From Tulasnella sp. 424 (Eukaryota; Basidiomycota; Agaricomycetes; Cantharellales; Tulasnellaceae), in contig WSUB01000072.1 of NCBI GenBank assembly GCA_019633425.1, positions 1 to 64,000 of the forward strand: a DNA stretch of 64,000 nt. The letters are read 5' to 3'. Below are positions 48,701 through 60,239 of the stretch, in pieces (the stretch's first letter is position 1; each line of letters begins with the position of its first letter). The translations under genes and the position numbers were made by a program. Below the pieces are notes generated by a model that made no database searches, was not told the DNA's origin, and saw nothing but the letters and a program-made list of their open reading frames with translations.

Positions 48701-49170
48701 GGAGGCTATTACCAGCTGAGCCTCATCTTGGTCGATGGTGTTGTTGGGAGCGGTTTCGGGGTCACTTTTGGTAGACATGGTGATAGCGAGGGGGGTCGAG
48801 ATAAGAAAGGAAGGGGTGTCAAAGGTGCCATTTATACGCCTCGGTGGAGTGGGCCCCTGAGAAAATTGACACCGGCAAGCGATTGTGCGAGCTTCCCGAT
48901 AACGTTACCACATGAGAGATAACCTTTTCACCCACAACAAAAACGGCGTTCTGAGGGCCGTCCGTGTGGTGCGGAGAACACGCCTCGGTTCTTGTTGAGG
49001 GATAGCTCATGGGTAGAGGGTAGTTTTACGAGACATCAATTCCCATTTTCGGAACCCATCACATCCAACCCTTAGATTCCCTCGACTCGGTTCGGCACGC
49101 CGGTAACATTCCCAATCAGTTGACCAGTAGTAACGTTACTGTTGGATCCAAGTCCTTGAGAACCCGGAGA
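45793..49170. repeat. Tandem segmental duplication, unit 2
   Basis: Second copy of the block at 42069-45440. Its left edge repeats TACAAGTAGACGGGCT, the last codons of SDA1, without any more of SDA1, so the breakpoint lies at that stop codon. Confidence 0.93.
46016..48778 (-). CDS. Amino-acid/GABA permease (APC family), copy 2
   Basis: Same gene model as the copy at 42284: a 22-codon first exon (48778-48713), a ~451-nt intron, the 21-nt microexon (48261-48241) and the same splice sites. All transmembrane exons read through without stops. Coding differences are few: MYLVTPEDKW for MYLVMPEDKW, FTSLVSAGG for FMSLVSAGG, FFGVVVAWWTCTAW for FFGVLVAWWACTAW, and STPDLSSS-type changes only in non-coding frames. 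Several intron indels separate the copies. Both copies look functional, which suggests recent duplication for dosage or ongoing gene conversion. Confidence 0.88.
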
Positions 49171-49375
49171 GGGGAAGCTTATGTAAGAGAGTTCGCTTTT
49201 TAAAGTTTTACAGGACACCCGACCTCCAGCCTCCGAACTTCGATGATTGGGAAAAGAATGGGTCGCCCCATCCGGGGCACCTATTCAGAGAGAAATATTC
49301 GGCGCATTTATGGCGCGAGATGGGTGATGGCCAATCACGCATCCCTTCAGTGCCACAAGTAATTTCATAGAGTCA

Positions 49376-49476
49376 AGCCAAGCCCGGGAATCGAACGAGT
49401 GACTTCCCAGGGGGCGGCTCCGAGCAAGCTCCTCGAACAGCTGCAGACTGCCGGTGAGCCATGCCGGAGCCGCTTG
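49376..49476 (-). other. tRNA-like relic or inverted repeat
   Basis: On the minus strand an A-box-like TGGCTCACCGG is followed about 65 bp later by a B-box-like GTTCGATTCC, and the region has a perfect 9-bp inverted repeat (GCGGCTCCG at 49414-49422 with CGGAGCCGC at 49465-49473). The T-stem and acceptor stem do not pair, so it is not a working tRNA. It may be a tRNA pseudogene or tRNA-derived SINE. Confidence 0.35.
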
Positions 49477-49730
49477 TCTAGTATGGGACTTTCCCGTTTT
49501 AGGCAGTTTCCACTTTAGGAAAACTTCTCTCGAGTCGATAAAAGTTTAAAATGGTAAAAGGGGAGGGCATGCACACTGCAGACATTCATCGACTGCCCAC
49601 ACACAAAGCACTCCAGCCATATCACGGTTCACATTATACATAGTGGCTATCGCTATACAGACTACGAGGTCCGACAATCCGAATTTATCCAAAAGCAGAT
49701 CTGTAGGAAGACTATCGTTTCCCCCTCCTC

Positions 49731-52280
49731 TCACTCCTCATCGCTGGGACAACCTCTCGCCATCTCGACGTCTTCTCCATCAGCTCCCATTGCACTCCCA
49801 CCTGCGACGATAACAGCCTCTTCTCCCTCCTTCTCCACATCCTTCAACACAACCTCTTTGCCGTCGGGTCCGGTAACGCCTGTCTTCTTGTTTCTGGAAG
49901 GAGCCAGGGGATCAGATAGACGCGTGTCAGCGACATGTAGTTCGGGACTTTGACTAAATCTGACGGACCGTGTCTTGGCAGACTTCTTCCCGTTCGTAGC
50001 CAAAGTCTGATCCTTCTTCGGTGGCCGCAAGTTCTCCCAAATAACTTCCTCGAGGCCATAAATCCTGTATAATTCGAACACAGCTTGTTCCTTGTCTTTC
50101 GCCTAGTGCCATGGATACGATATGAAACCATCGTCAGAAATCAGTGCTCGGGCGAAGCGAATGGGGTAAACATACCTCGATCATCAAGTCAACATCGTCC
50201 GGTAGACCCTCGGGAAGGCTTTTGCACCTATCAGCATGCGCTCGTTTCTCCATCACGGTAACGGCTCCAGGCCGAGGTTCAGACAGGTGTTGTTTCACCC
50301 GAATCCCTTTACGCTTCCATGTTTCATTGACTATGGGTATGAGCTCGGTGACAGGGCGTTCCGAGGGCTAATGAATTTAAATGACCATGGAAGAAAGGAT
50401 ATGAGTCGCGGTGAATTGGCCCCAGTTTCGTACCACGACGGCAATACTCACGTAAATCCAATCATGATGGTAATCAATGACGACCGGGATGTCGAGTTCT
50501 TCGCAGAGGGGCATGATGTCATCAAGATTGTAACACAGCTAGGGAAGAATATGAACCCCCGGGTCAGCGTTCTCCGGTTCGGTGGTCTGCCGACGCGGCG
50601 CTCATACCTCATCGTTCTCCAACACGAGTCTTCCTTTAACGTTATCCGGAAGCTTCGTCTTGTAAGTCTCTTTGAACCGAGCCAAAGAGGCTTCTTTATC
50701 ACCGTGCACACCCTAGATCAACGCCACGCCATCGTCATTCCAGGTCTTGTCATTCGAGTGGATCCAGAAGCGGCACGTACACCCATGTGGACGATCATAA
50801 CTGAATCCTGATCCAATCCCATACGATCCATGATCTCGCATTGGTCTAGGAAAGGGAAAAGAATTCATGATCCAGCTTATCTGAAACCTCAGCACATGAG
50901 TCTGATCCCTTACATTCAAGCTCTCGAACGGACGCCGTAACGACTTCTTCTTTAGGAGATCCAAGCTGAGTAAACTAAGGGAAAGGAATCAATCTCACAG
51001 CTCAAACAATGTTCCTGGAGGAAGCGGTGTCTTGACTAACCTGGCCGGGATGCATAGTGAGCCGGTGTTTGTATTTCTTCGCTAGCTCGCCGGCTTCCTG
51101 TTGAACCTCGTATTAGCGATCCGGAATGGAGTTATTCTTGCATATAGATTTCTTTCGTACCTTGAGCTCCTTGTCAGCGAAGCTTAGATCGTATCCGTAG
51201 AGCGCATGAGAGGCGAAGGGGAATATCTCGGAAGACATGCGCATGAAGCGGATCCTAGAAACGAGATTTCGACGAGGGTTTACTAGTTCAGAAAATCAAA
51301 AACGCTGAATTATCGATAAGTGACGAACTTGTTCTTTTCATTCCACTGTCACAAGATATTTTCAGGCATCAGCGAGGGTCCCCCAAATCAAGGAAGAACA
51401 CTTTGGCCACTCACCTCGATAAGTTTAAGGAGATCACGAATATTTTGCAAGCCTAACTCGTATACGAACTCCATTCCTTTCTCTTTGATAGTCGCAATAC
51501 GGCACGTCCTGAACGAATGACGGCGCGTTTCTTGATTAGCTAGGTTGCGTGACCTGAAACCTCCTCAAACGTACCGACTACAAAATATGGGGTCAGGCTT
51601 CGCGTTCCGTAAAATGGTGTTGAGGCAAGCGTAGCCCAGCCGACCTGAACAAGGCGGCACACCAGAATATTAGCGACCAGGAAGAACGGAAAAAGAGCAA
51701 TCGCAGGACCTTTGAACGTAGTCTCCCTCTTCTCCACATCAGGGATATCATACACGATAGGTTCGGTAACCTTGGGCTTCCTCTTCCGCGGGGTTTTCGC
51801 TTTCTTGCTGGGCGTCGCTTCCGCTTCCGACGCATCCGCTGACGCTCCACCGGCTGCCGCTACATCCGGTTTCACCTTCTTCTTCGGAGTTTTCGTAGTT
51901 GGCGTTTTCTTACTCTTGAGGTTGGCTTTCTTCCGCCTTGTTGTGTCTTCCTCTTCCGAGTCGCTCGTTGGTTGCTCTACGGGAGTGGCGCTGTGGCTTG
52001 CCGCGGTTCGGTCGTCCTCGGACAGCTCAGAATCGTCGCTGCCAAAAGCATTGGCGTAGACTGAAGTGGATTGTTGAGTGACCTTGGCTCGAGTTGAGCG
52101 ACGGGGGGAAGGGGTCGCGACGACGGCAGGCAATGGGACGGTTGCTGAAGAAATTGGATTATGGTTGGTGGTTTGACGTCCTCGGGTGCGTTTTGAAGAT
52201 CTTTCGGGAGCGCCTTGCAACACGTCATCGACGGCACTCGCGTCCTCGACTACGTTGGTGATAGTACGTTTGCGGCCCAT
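49731..52280 (-). CDS. uve1: UV-damage endonuclease UVE1/UvdE
   Basis: A long, charged, low-complexity N-terminal region (MGRKRTITNVVEDASAVDDV, later KKKVKPDVAAAGG and basic PRKRKPK runs) likely carries nuclear-targeting signals. The TIM-barrel enzyme starts at GRLGYACLNTILRNAKPDPI. It continues with SRTCRIATIKEKGMEF, NIRDLLKLIEWNEKNKIRFMR, SSEIFPFASHALYGYDL, HRLTMHPGQFTQLGSP, VIVHMGG, LVLENDE, and IPVVIDYHHDWI. HPGQ, HMGG, ENDE and DYHHD hold the metal-binding His/Glu/Asp residues. The enzyme nicks 5' of UV photoproducts and other lesions. The C-terminal extension after EAKDKEQAVFELYRIYG is acidic. At least ten exons. Start at 52280 (an ATG at 52376 is also in frame). Confidence 0.92.
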
Positions 52281-52559
52281 GTTGGGTGGTGAAAGAGGCA
52301 GGAGGAAGCGAACTTGAAGGAGTTGAACTGGAACTACTAGTTTTCGTGAGGGGTGGAAAGGAGAGAAAGAGCGCATTCAACGACGGAAAGTGGAGTAGAA
52401 GCCATGGCCATCCTTGGAGCCTTTTAAAATGACCTTTTCAACCGATGGCTGCGAGTGTCAGTGGGCGCGGATCGAGGTGATTGGGTAAGCGTTGTAGTTC
52501 GCACGCATTGCTCCACCACCATATCCCCCCCCCCCCCCAAAAAAAGAAAGAAAACTCAG

Positions 52560-53030
52560 CCATCGTGACTGGAATTCGGCACTACATTTCAAAAGCTACA
52601 AGGGCGTTTTATCCTTGGTGGAGGCGGCTCCGAATGTGCCTCTCCAGCCCTGGGCATCTAAATCTCGTAGTACCCTATGATGTCTCACACCAATCCTGGG
52701 AAGCGAGTCTGCTATACTCACAGCGGCAGGCGAAAAGGGGGTGATGACGATGGTGACCGCGTTCGGCAGGTATGACAGCAACGACATCGACCGCGACGAC
52801 CGCTGAGCCCGCAGCGACGGCGACCGCGGGGGCAACGACAGCGGCGCATTCATCTCGCGTATTCCAACATCCCGAATCCTGACCGTCGCAATGTTGATTG
52901 ACTGCACCAAGTCAATGTGCGAGATGTTTGTTAGTACTGCTGATGGCGTAGACCCTCGGGGCCCCGGGGACATTTTAAAACTGTTCAGGAGACTATCTAT
53001 TCGTTACTATCGACGGATCTATACAGCATG
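52560..53030. repeat. 3' flank shared by TKL copies A and B
   Basis: Close to 57190-57570 and 57690-57840: CTCGTAGTACCCTATGA, CACACCAATCCTG, GCGGCAGGCGAAAAGGGGG, GGTGACCGCGTTCGGCAGGTATG and CATCCCGAATCCTGACC words are shared. Open frames on the minus strand (e.g. SLLSYLPNAVTIVITPF) are partly kept in both, but no known family is recognised. Confidence 0.65.
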
Positions 53031-53131
53031 CTATTATGAGCATTCATAATCATCTGAACTCTGCTCCCTCAGCGGAGAGTGGTTCCAAACGAGGCTCAGC
53101 AGGGATAAGGGAAGGACTAGGGAGTTTCGGC

Positions 53132-55469
53132 TCATCGGCTCCAGGCCGTCGGTTCACGCGCCACCGGCCGCCGCCGTCGGCCAATGGCTGGCCGGCTGCG
53201 GCCGTCTGGCAGCGACGACTTCGTCTGCGACAGCAAGGGCGAGACGGGCGGCGGTAGTATCTGACTAAGTCTATGCTCCGGAGATAGTGAAGAATACGTG
53301 GTTGTGTGCAATTCCTCGGAAAGACCGAGTTCCCCGATTGAAGGATCAAGGCATTGAACCATGACCGACATCTCGGGTCGCTGGGTGGGGGTAACTTCCC
53401 AGCAAGATCGCAGAACGTTGACCAAGTTTGTCCCTTGAAGACCAGGGTAGTCGGCTTCGCTACGCATGGGCTGAGCTCCATTGTATCGAGCAAGATACAG
53501 CGTCCGATCAGAATTGCTCTTAAAAGGGACGTCTCCGGTAAAAATCTCCTCAACGTCACTAGGATTAGCGGTTTCGGACTTTGGTTTGACGAAAGGAGCG
53601 AAACTCACGAAGAAAGCTAGACATCCAAAGCTGAATGTGTCTGTGCTGCAGGACCGAGAGGCATCCTCTTCAAGCAACAGTTAGGGCGCTATCCATCTTA
53701 CGTTTCCTACATCCCCCAGCGAGGTAGAACTAAGGGCTGTGGTCCCTTGTTCGATCTCGACAGCCTTGCTCAGACCGAAATCAATCAGTCTAGCAATGCC
53801 GTCTGTATCGATCAGAATGTTGTCCTACGACAATTTGTGGGTCTGCAGTCTGCTCAAGAGATGGATATGTCGACGTACAGGCTTAAGATCGCCATGAACA
53901 ACAACTGGATTCCGTCCATGAAGATAAGCAACTCCCAAAGCGACCTGCCGGATCTGCCGAGCGGGGTAAATAAAGACTAGACGTCAAATATGAAAATCAC
54001 GAGCCCACCAATTCCATCCTATCCGCATCGGGATTCGCCTCCAGATATGCTGAGATATTTCCATTGGTGAACCAAGATGATATAACACACACTTCTCCAC
54101 TCAAGCTAAACCCTAACAAAGGGACAACGTTTGGATGTTGAAGAGACATCCATATTTTGACCTCGCGATTAAGACGCTGCCAGAAGGAACCGTTATATTG
54201 GCTGGGAGCGCTCAAGCAGCTGGACATGGAGAATTCGGACCTACCTTTTGTAGTTTGTAATCAATTTGGTATGTGTCGAGACTTCTGCACATTTTGACGG
54301 CGCGGAGTCTTTTAACTGCCACCTAATGCAGCCAAAGGNNNNNNNNNNNNNNNNNNNNNNNNNNNNNNNNNNNNNNNNNNNNNNNNNNNNNNNNNNNNNN
54401 NNNNNNNNNNNNNNNNNNNNNNNNNNNNNNNNNNNAATCAATTTGGTATGTGTCGAGACTTCTGCACATTTTGACGGCGCGGAGTCTTTTAACTGCCACC
54501 TAATGCAGCCAAAGGAAGGTTAATTGAAAGACTTATGGGATCAAAGAGAACTGACTAATGTGCAAGATCCATCAGGGAACCGAGCGTCGCATTGAAAGAT
54601 GTCGCTAAACCCCCCGTACGCTGTTGCAGTCGCGCTCCGCTGTCGGTAATGACCTACTTGCCCTTCGACGGTAGTGATGAATTCAATCCACGGCATTGTG
54701 GCTGTATCAGGGTTTTGCCTGGAAACGAAGACCTTGGGTGAGCAATATGCTGGGCTCACTAACGGATCTCGATGAAGGATTACCGAGGGGGAGGAGGGGT
54801 GCCTTTCGAAGGAACCATAACTTCAGCTTCAGGCTCGATACTGCTCCCGGGGCCGTTCTGTCCTCCTGGATGGATTGAACATGTGTTGTCTATCCTAGTC
54901 CCGGGTTCTTCAACGTTAGCCTGCAGGGGTTCGAGGATCAGCGCTAAAGATAGAGAATCCTACGGGAAAGCTCAAAGTCCCACCAAGAATTGGCTTAAGG
55001 GTAAGACCGTATATTGACCGGTTTGAGAGTTTGGAGCGCCCAACTGTAAAAGGCTGTGATGCGACTCAGCTCGGGTTTTGGGGCCAAAAAGGGGTGCGGG
55101 GGTGGAGAACCCGGATGGAGGCCCACGGCCACCCCTTCGAGTGCGCTTAAAATCTTGCTTTGGGCTATCTGGATCTGCACCAAAGGCTTCGTCTATGCTG
55201 CGCTTTAATCCTGATTGTGGATGTGCGTGTGTAGCGGGTGACGCATCGGAGTTACGCCATAGCTTGAGCGCATCGGAACCTTCATCTATCCCGCCTGACC
55301 TGCCTGCGAGTAGGCTTACGAGCCCAGAGAGACCGAACGGGTTTCGACATGACGGGAAATGGGCGGAGCCACCCGGCCAGTCACTACCTCCCAAGGGTTT
55401 AGCTTGCAACCTACCCGGAGACGAGTAGGCGCTCTTTTTTCGCTGTCGTATGCCAAAAGTAGGATCCAT
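53132..55469 (-). pseudogene. TKL-like protein kinase copy A (stop in APE motif, assembly gap)
   Basis: The start at 55469 (MDPTFGIRQRKKS) leads a ~160-residue N-terminal region shared with copy B. Then come YGGFSDIFQCDARF (glycine loop), VAVKRLRAVKM (ATP lysine), RLNREVKIWMSLQHPN, QIRQVALGVAYLHG with VVVHGDLKP, NILIDTDGIARLIDFGLSK (DFG) and DVGNVRWIAP. The conserved Glu of APE is replaced by TAA at 53683-53681, where copies B and C have GAA. The downstream half (FTGDVPFKSN, SCWEVTPTQRPEM) is still readable. A run of 97 N (54339-54435) lies beside the ATP-lysine exon and is probably spurious. As read, the kinase would lack its C-lobe. Confidence 0.8.
54259..54515. other. Assembly gap flanked by an identical 80-bp repeat
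   Basis: 54259-54338 and 54436-54515 are the same 80 bases, on either side of the 97 N. The unit contains the exon for VAVKRLRAVKM. Copies B (about 59022-59101) and C have this segment once, so the gap most likely joins two contigs whose ends overlap rather than a true insertion. Confidence 0.9.
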
Positions 55470-55755
55470 GTAAACGGGATCCAAGTCCAGTTGGCAACGG
55501 AGAAATGGTGGTGAGAAGGGGGACGGAGAAACAGATCTATAAATATATGCGCAGTTGCAACGAGGCTACAGGATCCGGTGGTGGTCTTGGCATTCTCCTT
55601 AGAATTTTGACGTCCCACAACACACCGAAGCGACGCTATCCCGCCAAGTCCCCGACTCAGTTTATCTATGAAATGAAATATTTACGTGATTTAAGATTAT
55701 GTTATCGTTGAATGCATTGCACAAACTATTGCTTGGCAACCTAGGGTCATCGAAT

Positions 55756-56271
55756 TCAGGAGGCGAACGCCCTCTGTGAGGGTGGCTCCTTAACAAAATT
55801 TGGGCTATGTGATGAAGGATTTTTGCAAGTCAAAGAGTTGCACATGATCCAGTTGAAGTGGATTCGACTCTTCACCATCCAACACAATGATGCCCAGAGC
55901 CAACCACGGACGTAAACGTCATCCCCACATGCCGACGAGGAGGTAATGGAAAGCGCGGAATTCATCGCTCCGCAAGGTGCCGAAGTTGAACGGCATTGAT
56001 GGAGAGTGCCTATCCAGGAAAGATCGAAGTGGATGTCTTGGCGTCGCATCGGCGTCATAACAGCCATACGAGGATCCGAACCGTAGCTTGCTAGGAGAGA
56101 ATCCAGTGACGGACTCGGGAACCCCCGGGGATTCAGCTTCAGCCTCATAGGCCACAGCTTTGAGAGCCCGAAGGCATTTGGCGGCGAGCATTCCGGGCAG
56201 GCTTCGGTGAGGCTATTGCTGGGGAAAACCACTTGCACCTCAAGAAGGACACCGATCACATCCCCCCGCAC
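55756..56271 (-). CDS. Hypothetical protein, unrecognised
   Basis: A 171-codon open frame on the minus strand (MRGDVIGVLLEVQVVF). An overlapping frame (55919-56191) is also open. There is no domain, signal peptide or splice-supported extension, and no paralogue at the equivalent place beside copies B or C. It may be chance. Confidence 0.2.
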   Translation of the reverse strand: MRGDVIGVLLEVQVVFPSNSLTEACPECSPPNAFGLSKLWPMRLKLNPRGFPSPSLDSLLASYGSDPRMAVMTPMRRQDIHFDLSWIGTLHQCRSTSAPCGAMNSALSITSSSACGDDVYVRGWLWASLCWMVKSRIHFNWIMCNSLTCKNPSSHSPNFVKEPPSQRAFAS

Positions 56272-56289
56272 AAGGGGAAAGTAGTCGTG

Positions 56290-56707
56290 ACTTGGGCTGG
56301 AACGCGCCTAACGTGTCAAGGTCACGGCTCGTGACCGTGACGTGTCACAGTCTCGTTCACTGCCCAGGCTCCTCCTTCGAGCACGGGTCGTGCCGCTGCC
56401 ATGTTTTGTTCGAATGCCTTAATTTAAGACATGTCACGTACATGACGAAGACACGTAGAGTGTCACGTGCGTGCCAGAGTCGTGTATTCTAAGTGTCCCG
56501 GGGATGCCAGACCCGTGTCTGATTTCCCTACATATATTAGGCACGACGCATGTCTTTAGAGTATACACTTGGCATGTATCTGATATTTCTCAGCTGTGTT
56601 GTCTGCCCATGCATGGGCGAGGCATGCGGCATGCCTAATGAATTACCTGCATGTGTTGGTCACATGACCTGGCCGTGCCCCATGAGTGTTTTTGCCAAGG
56701 ACAGTGC
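56290..56707. repeat. Low-complexity stretch rich in CACGT/ACGTG words
   Basis: About 400 bp with many short palindromic words: GTGACCGTGACGTGTCAC, ACATGTCACGTACATG, GTGTCACGTGCGTG, and clustered GCATG (CATGCATGGGCGAGGCATGCGGCATGC). It has no coding sense and no counterpart beside copies A or C. It directly adjoins the inverted-repeat element. Confidence 0.6.
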
Positions 56708-57135
56708 TAGGGTAGCGTCAGATACCTCCGGAGAGGTGTCCTAGTCAGGTGCAAGACCACATCGCCCAAGCCACCTGGTAAAAGACAGGGTCAACGACCA
56801 GTAAAAGACGGGTAAAAGACAGGGGCAATCGATCTTTATCCATTAGACCGAATTGCGTTATTTATGTTACTTTCGGTCTTAATGGCACGCGGAAGGATAT
56901 TTCGAGCTTGCAGTATCAGGTTGATGCAGTATTGATAGGCCTTCGTGTCTCCCTTTCTCCAAGCAGGACTACAAGTGACTTACGATAAGGTAATTTGCAG
57001 ACCGCTTCAACCCGGTCCGTTACCGGTAAGCAACACCCCAGTTTTGAGCCTCATGTCTTTCACCGGTCAATGACTGGTCAGAGACACGTCATTTACCACC
57101 CTGTCTATTACCAGGGTGTCACTGACGCTACCCTA
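56708..57135. mobile_element. Fold-back/MITE-like element with 14-bp terminal inverted repeats
   Basis: TAGGGTAGCGTCAG (56708-56721) and its exact reverse complement CTGACGCTACCCTA (57122-57135) bound 428 bp. Inside them a second inverted pair, CCTGGTAAAAGACAGGGT (about 56774-56791) against ACCCTGTCTATTACCAGG (about 57098-57115), matches at 17 of 18 positions. No ORF for a transposase is present. No clear target-site duplication was found. Confidence 0.55.
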
Positions 57136-57239
57136 CAGGACACGGCCGATTCCCGAAACATCGCCAGTATACAAATTTTTAAAAGGCGACCACAGCTCAT
57201 GAAATCGACATGCTGCGGCTCCAAATGTGTGGAAACCTC

Positions 57240-57570
57240 TCCTCTAAATCTCGTAGTACCCTATGAGGTCTCACACCAATCCTGCGAGTCTGCGAGTCTG
57301 CTATACTCACGGCGGCAGGCGAAAAGGGGGTGATGCCGATGGTGACCGCGTTCGGCAGGTATGGCAGCAACGACATCAACCGCGACGACCGCTGAGGCTG
57401 CGACGACGGCGACCGCGGGACAGCGACAACGGCGCATCCATCTCGCGTATTCCAACATCCCGAATCCTGACCATCGCAAGTTTGATTGGCTGCACCAAGT
57501 CAATGTACGAGATGATTGTGAGTACTGATCATGGCGGAGACCCTCGGGGCCGGGGGGACATTTTAAAAGC
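57240..57570. repeat. 3' flank of TKL copy B, copy of 52650-52970
   Basis: Duplicate of the segment downstream of copy A (see 52560-53030), with a small TGCGAGTC tandem repeat at about 57281-57298. It shows that the duplicated unit extended beyond the kinase gene. Confidence 0.65.
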
Positions 57571-57842
57571 GACCGAATGGATAGATCCGGATGTGAGACA
57601 ATGACAGGGAAATCCTGTTTTAATCAAATAGTACAGTACTAGTGGAAGCTAAGCCATGATGCCAGGAATTGGGGACTACATTTAAAAAGCTGAGAAGTGC
57701 TTTTTCACCGTGGTAGAGGCGGATCTGAACCGCGAAAAATCTCTTCTACTTTGGGCACCCCCACATCCCTTCAAAACTGTTCGAGAGAGACTAGCTGTTC
57801 GGTACTATCGACGGATCCAGTACAGCATGCGATCATGGGCAT

Positions 57843-60066
57843 TCATAAAACATCCGAACCCTGCTCCCTCAGTGGAGAGCGGTTCCAAACGAAGCTCGAC
57901 GGGGATGAGGGAGCCGGTCGCAGCCGCCGGCCAAAGACGGGCCGCCTGCGGCCGCCCGGCAGCGACGGTTTCGGCCTCTGCGATAGCAAGGGCGAAACGG
58001 GCGGCATCCACGGGGGCAGTATCTGACCAAGTCTATGCTCTGGAGATAGTGAAGGATACGCGGTTGTGAGCAATTGCCCGGAAAGACCGAGTTCCCCGAT
58101 TGAAGGATCAAGGCAAAGAACTATGACCGCCATCTTGGATCGCTGGTTGGGGTCAACTGTCCAGCAAGATCGCAGAACGTTGACCAAGCTTGTTCCTTGT
58201 AGACCAGGGTAGTCGGCTTCACTCTGCATGGGCTGAGCTCCATTGTATCTGGCAAGATACAGCGTCCGATCCGCGTTGTTCTTAAAGGGGACGTCTCCGG
58301 TAAAAATCTCCTCAACGTCACTAGGATTAGCGGTTTCGGACTTTGGTTTGACGAAAGCCGTGAAACTCACGAAGAAGGCTAGACATCCAAAGCTGAATAT
58401 GTCTGTGCTGCAGGACCGGGAGGCTTCTTCTTCAAGCAACAGTTCCGGCGCCATCCATCTTATGTTTCCCACATCCAGCAGCGAGGTAGAACTGAGGGCT
58501 GTGGCCCCTTGTTCGATCTCGACCGCTTTACTCAGTCCGAAATCAATCAGTTTAGCAACGCCATCTACATCGATCAGAACGTTGTCCTGCAACGGTTGTG
58601 GGTCTGCGGTCTACTCAAAAGATGGACATGTCGACGTACAGGCTTAAGATCGCCATGAACAACAACTGGATTCCGTCCATGAAGATAAGCAACTCCTGAA
58701 GCGACCTGTCGGATCTGCCGAACGGGGTAAATAAAGACTAGACATCAAATATGAAAATCACGAGCCCACCAATTCCATCCTATTCGCATTGGGCTTCGCC
58801 TCCAGATACGCTGAGATATTTCCATTGGTGAACCAAGATGATATAATACACACTTCTCCACTCAGGCTAAAACCTAACAAAGGGGAAATGTTTGGATGTT
58901 GAAGAGACATCCATATTCTGACCTCGCGATTAAGGCGCTGCCAGAAGGAACCGTTATATTGGGCTGGGAGCACTGAAACAGCCGGTCATGGGGAATTCGG
59001 ACCTACTTTTTGCAATTTGCGATCAATTTGGTATGTGTCGAGACTTCTGCACATTTTGACGGCGCGGAGTCTTTTAACTGCCACCTAATGCAGCCAAAGA
59101 AAGGTTAATCGAAAGACTTATCTGGCAAAAGAGAACTGACTAATGTGCAAGATCCATCAGGGAACCGAGCGTCGCATTGAAAGATGTCGCTAAACCCCCC
59201 ATACGCTGTTGCAGTCGCGCCCCGCTGTCGGTAATGACCTACTTGCCCTTCGACGGTAGTGCTGAATTCAATCCACGGCAATGTGGCTGTATCAGTGTTT
59301 TGCCTGGAACGAAGACCTTGGGTGAGCACTATGATGGGCTCGCTGACGGATCTCAGTGAAGGGATTACCGAGGCGTAGGAGGGATGCCTTTCGAGGGAAC
59401 TATAGCTTCAGCTTCCTGCTCGATAATGCTCCCGAGGCACTTCTGCCCTCCTGGTTGAATTGATTGTGTGTCGTCTGTCCTAGTCCCAGGGTTTTCAACG
59501 CTAGCCTGTAGGGGTTCGAAGATCAGCATTCAAGATAGACAATCCTACGTGAAAGCTCAAAGTTGTACCAAGAACTGGCTTGAGGGTAAGACCGCATATT
59601 GACCAGCCTGAGGGTTTGGAACGCCCAACTGCAAATATCCTAGGTTGAGGTGGGACTCGGGTCGGGGTTTGAAGCCAGAAAGATGGTAGGATGCGAGGGT
59701 GGGGAACCCGGAAGGATGCTCACGACCATCTATTCGAGTGCGCTTAAAATCTTGCTTCGGGTTATCTGGATCCGTACCAAAGGCCTCGTCCGTGCTGCGC
59801 TTTAATCCTGATCGCGGATATCTGTGTGTAGCCGGTGAGGCATCGGAGTTACGCCACAGCTTGAGCGCCTCGGAAGCATCATCTGTCCCGCCTGGCCGGC
59901 CTGCGAGCAGGCTTACGAGTTCAGAGAGACCGAACGGGTTGCGACATGACGAGAAATGGCCGGAACTACCCGAGCAGGCACTACCTCCGAAGGGTTCAGC
60001 TTGCAACCTACCGGGAGACGAGTGGGCGCCCTTTTTTCGCCGTCGTATGCCCAAAATGGTATCCAT
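57843..60066 (-). CDS. TKL-like protein kinase copy B
   Basis: The start at 60066 (MDTILGIRRRKKGAHSS) precedes an N-terminal region rich in Ser and Arg (LKRSTDEAFGTDPDNPKQDF). The kinase domain follows in small exons: YGGFSDIFQCDARF, VAVKRLRAVKM, RLNREVRIWMSLQHPN, ISSWFTNGNISAYLEA, VVVHGDLKP|DNVLIDVDGVAKLIDFGLSK, DVGNIRWMAPELLLEEEAS, DIFSFGCLAFF, and (after a short intron) IFTGDVPFKNN and SCWTVDPNQRSKM. HGDLKPDN and DFG are intact. The Pro-rich tail (LPPWMPPVSPLLSQRPKPSLP) ends at 57843. Such kinases are expanded in agaricomycetes; the target is unknown. Confidence 0.83.
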
Positions 60067-60239
60067 GTAACGAGATCCAAGTCCGGTTGGAGATAGAGAT
60101 GCTGAGGAGGGGGACAGGGGAACAGGTATATATATATACGCGCAGTTGCAACGAGGCTAACTTTGGACACCACGTGGTAGCATTCTTCGTAGAATTCGTT
60201 GCTCGTCAGCGTTCACCCCTACAGTAGTACTTTACGCCT

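Noticed and set aside
52540..53030. Minus-strand ORF downstream of TKL copy A as a separate protein gene
   Set aside because: The frame is not kept in the copy at 57190-57570 (different reading frames, indels), so it behaves as non-coding duplicated flank.
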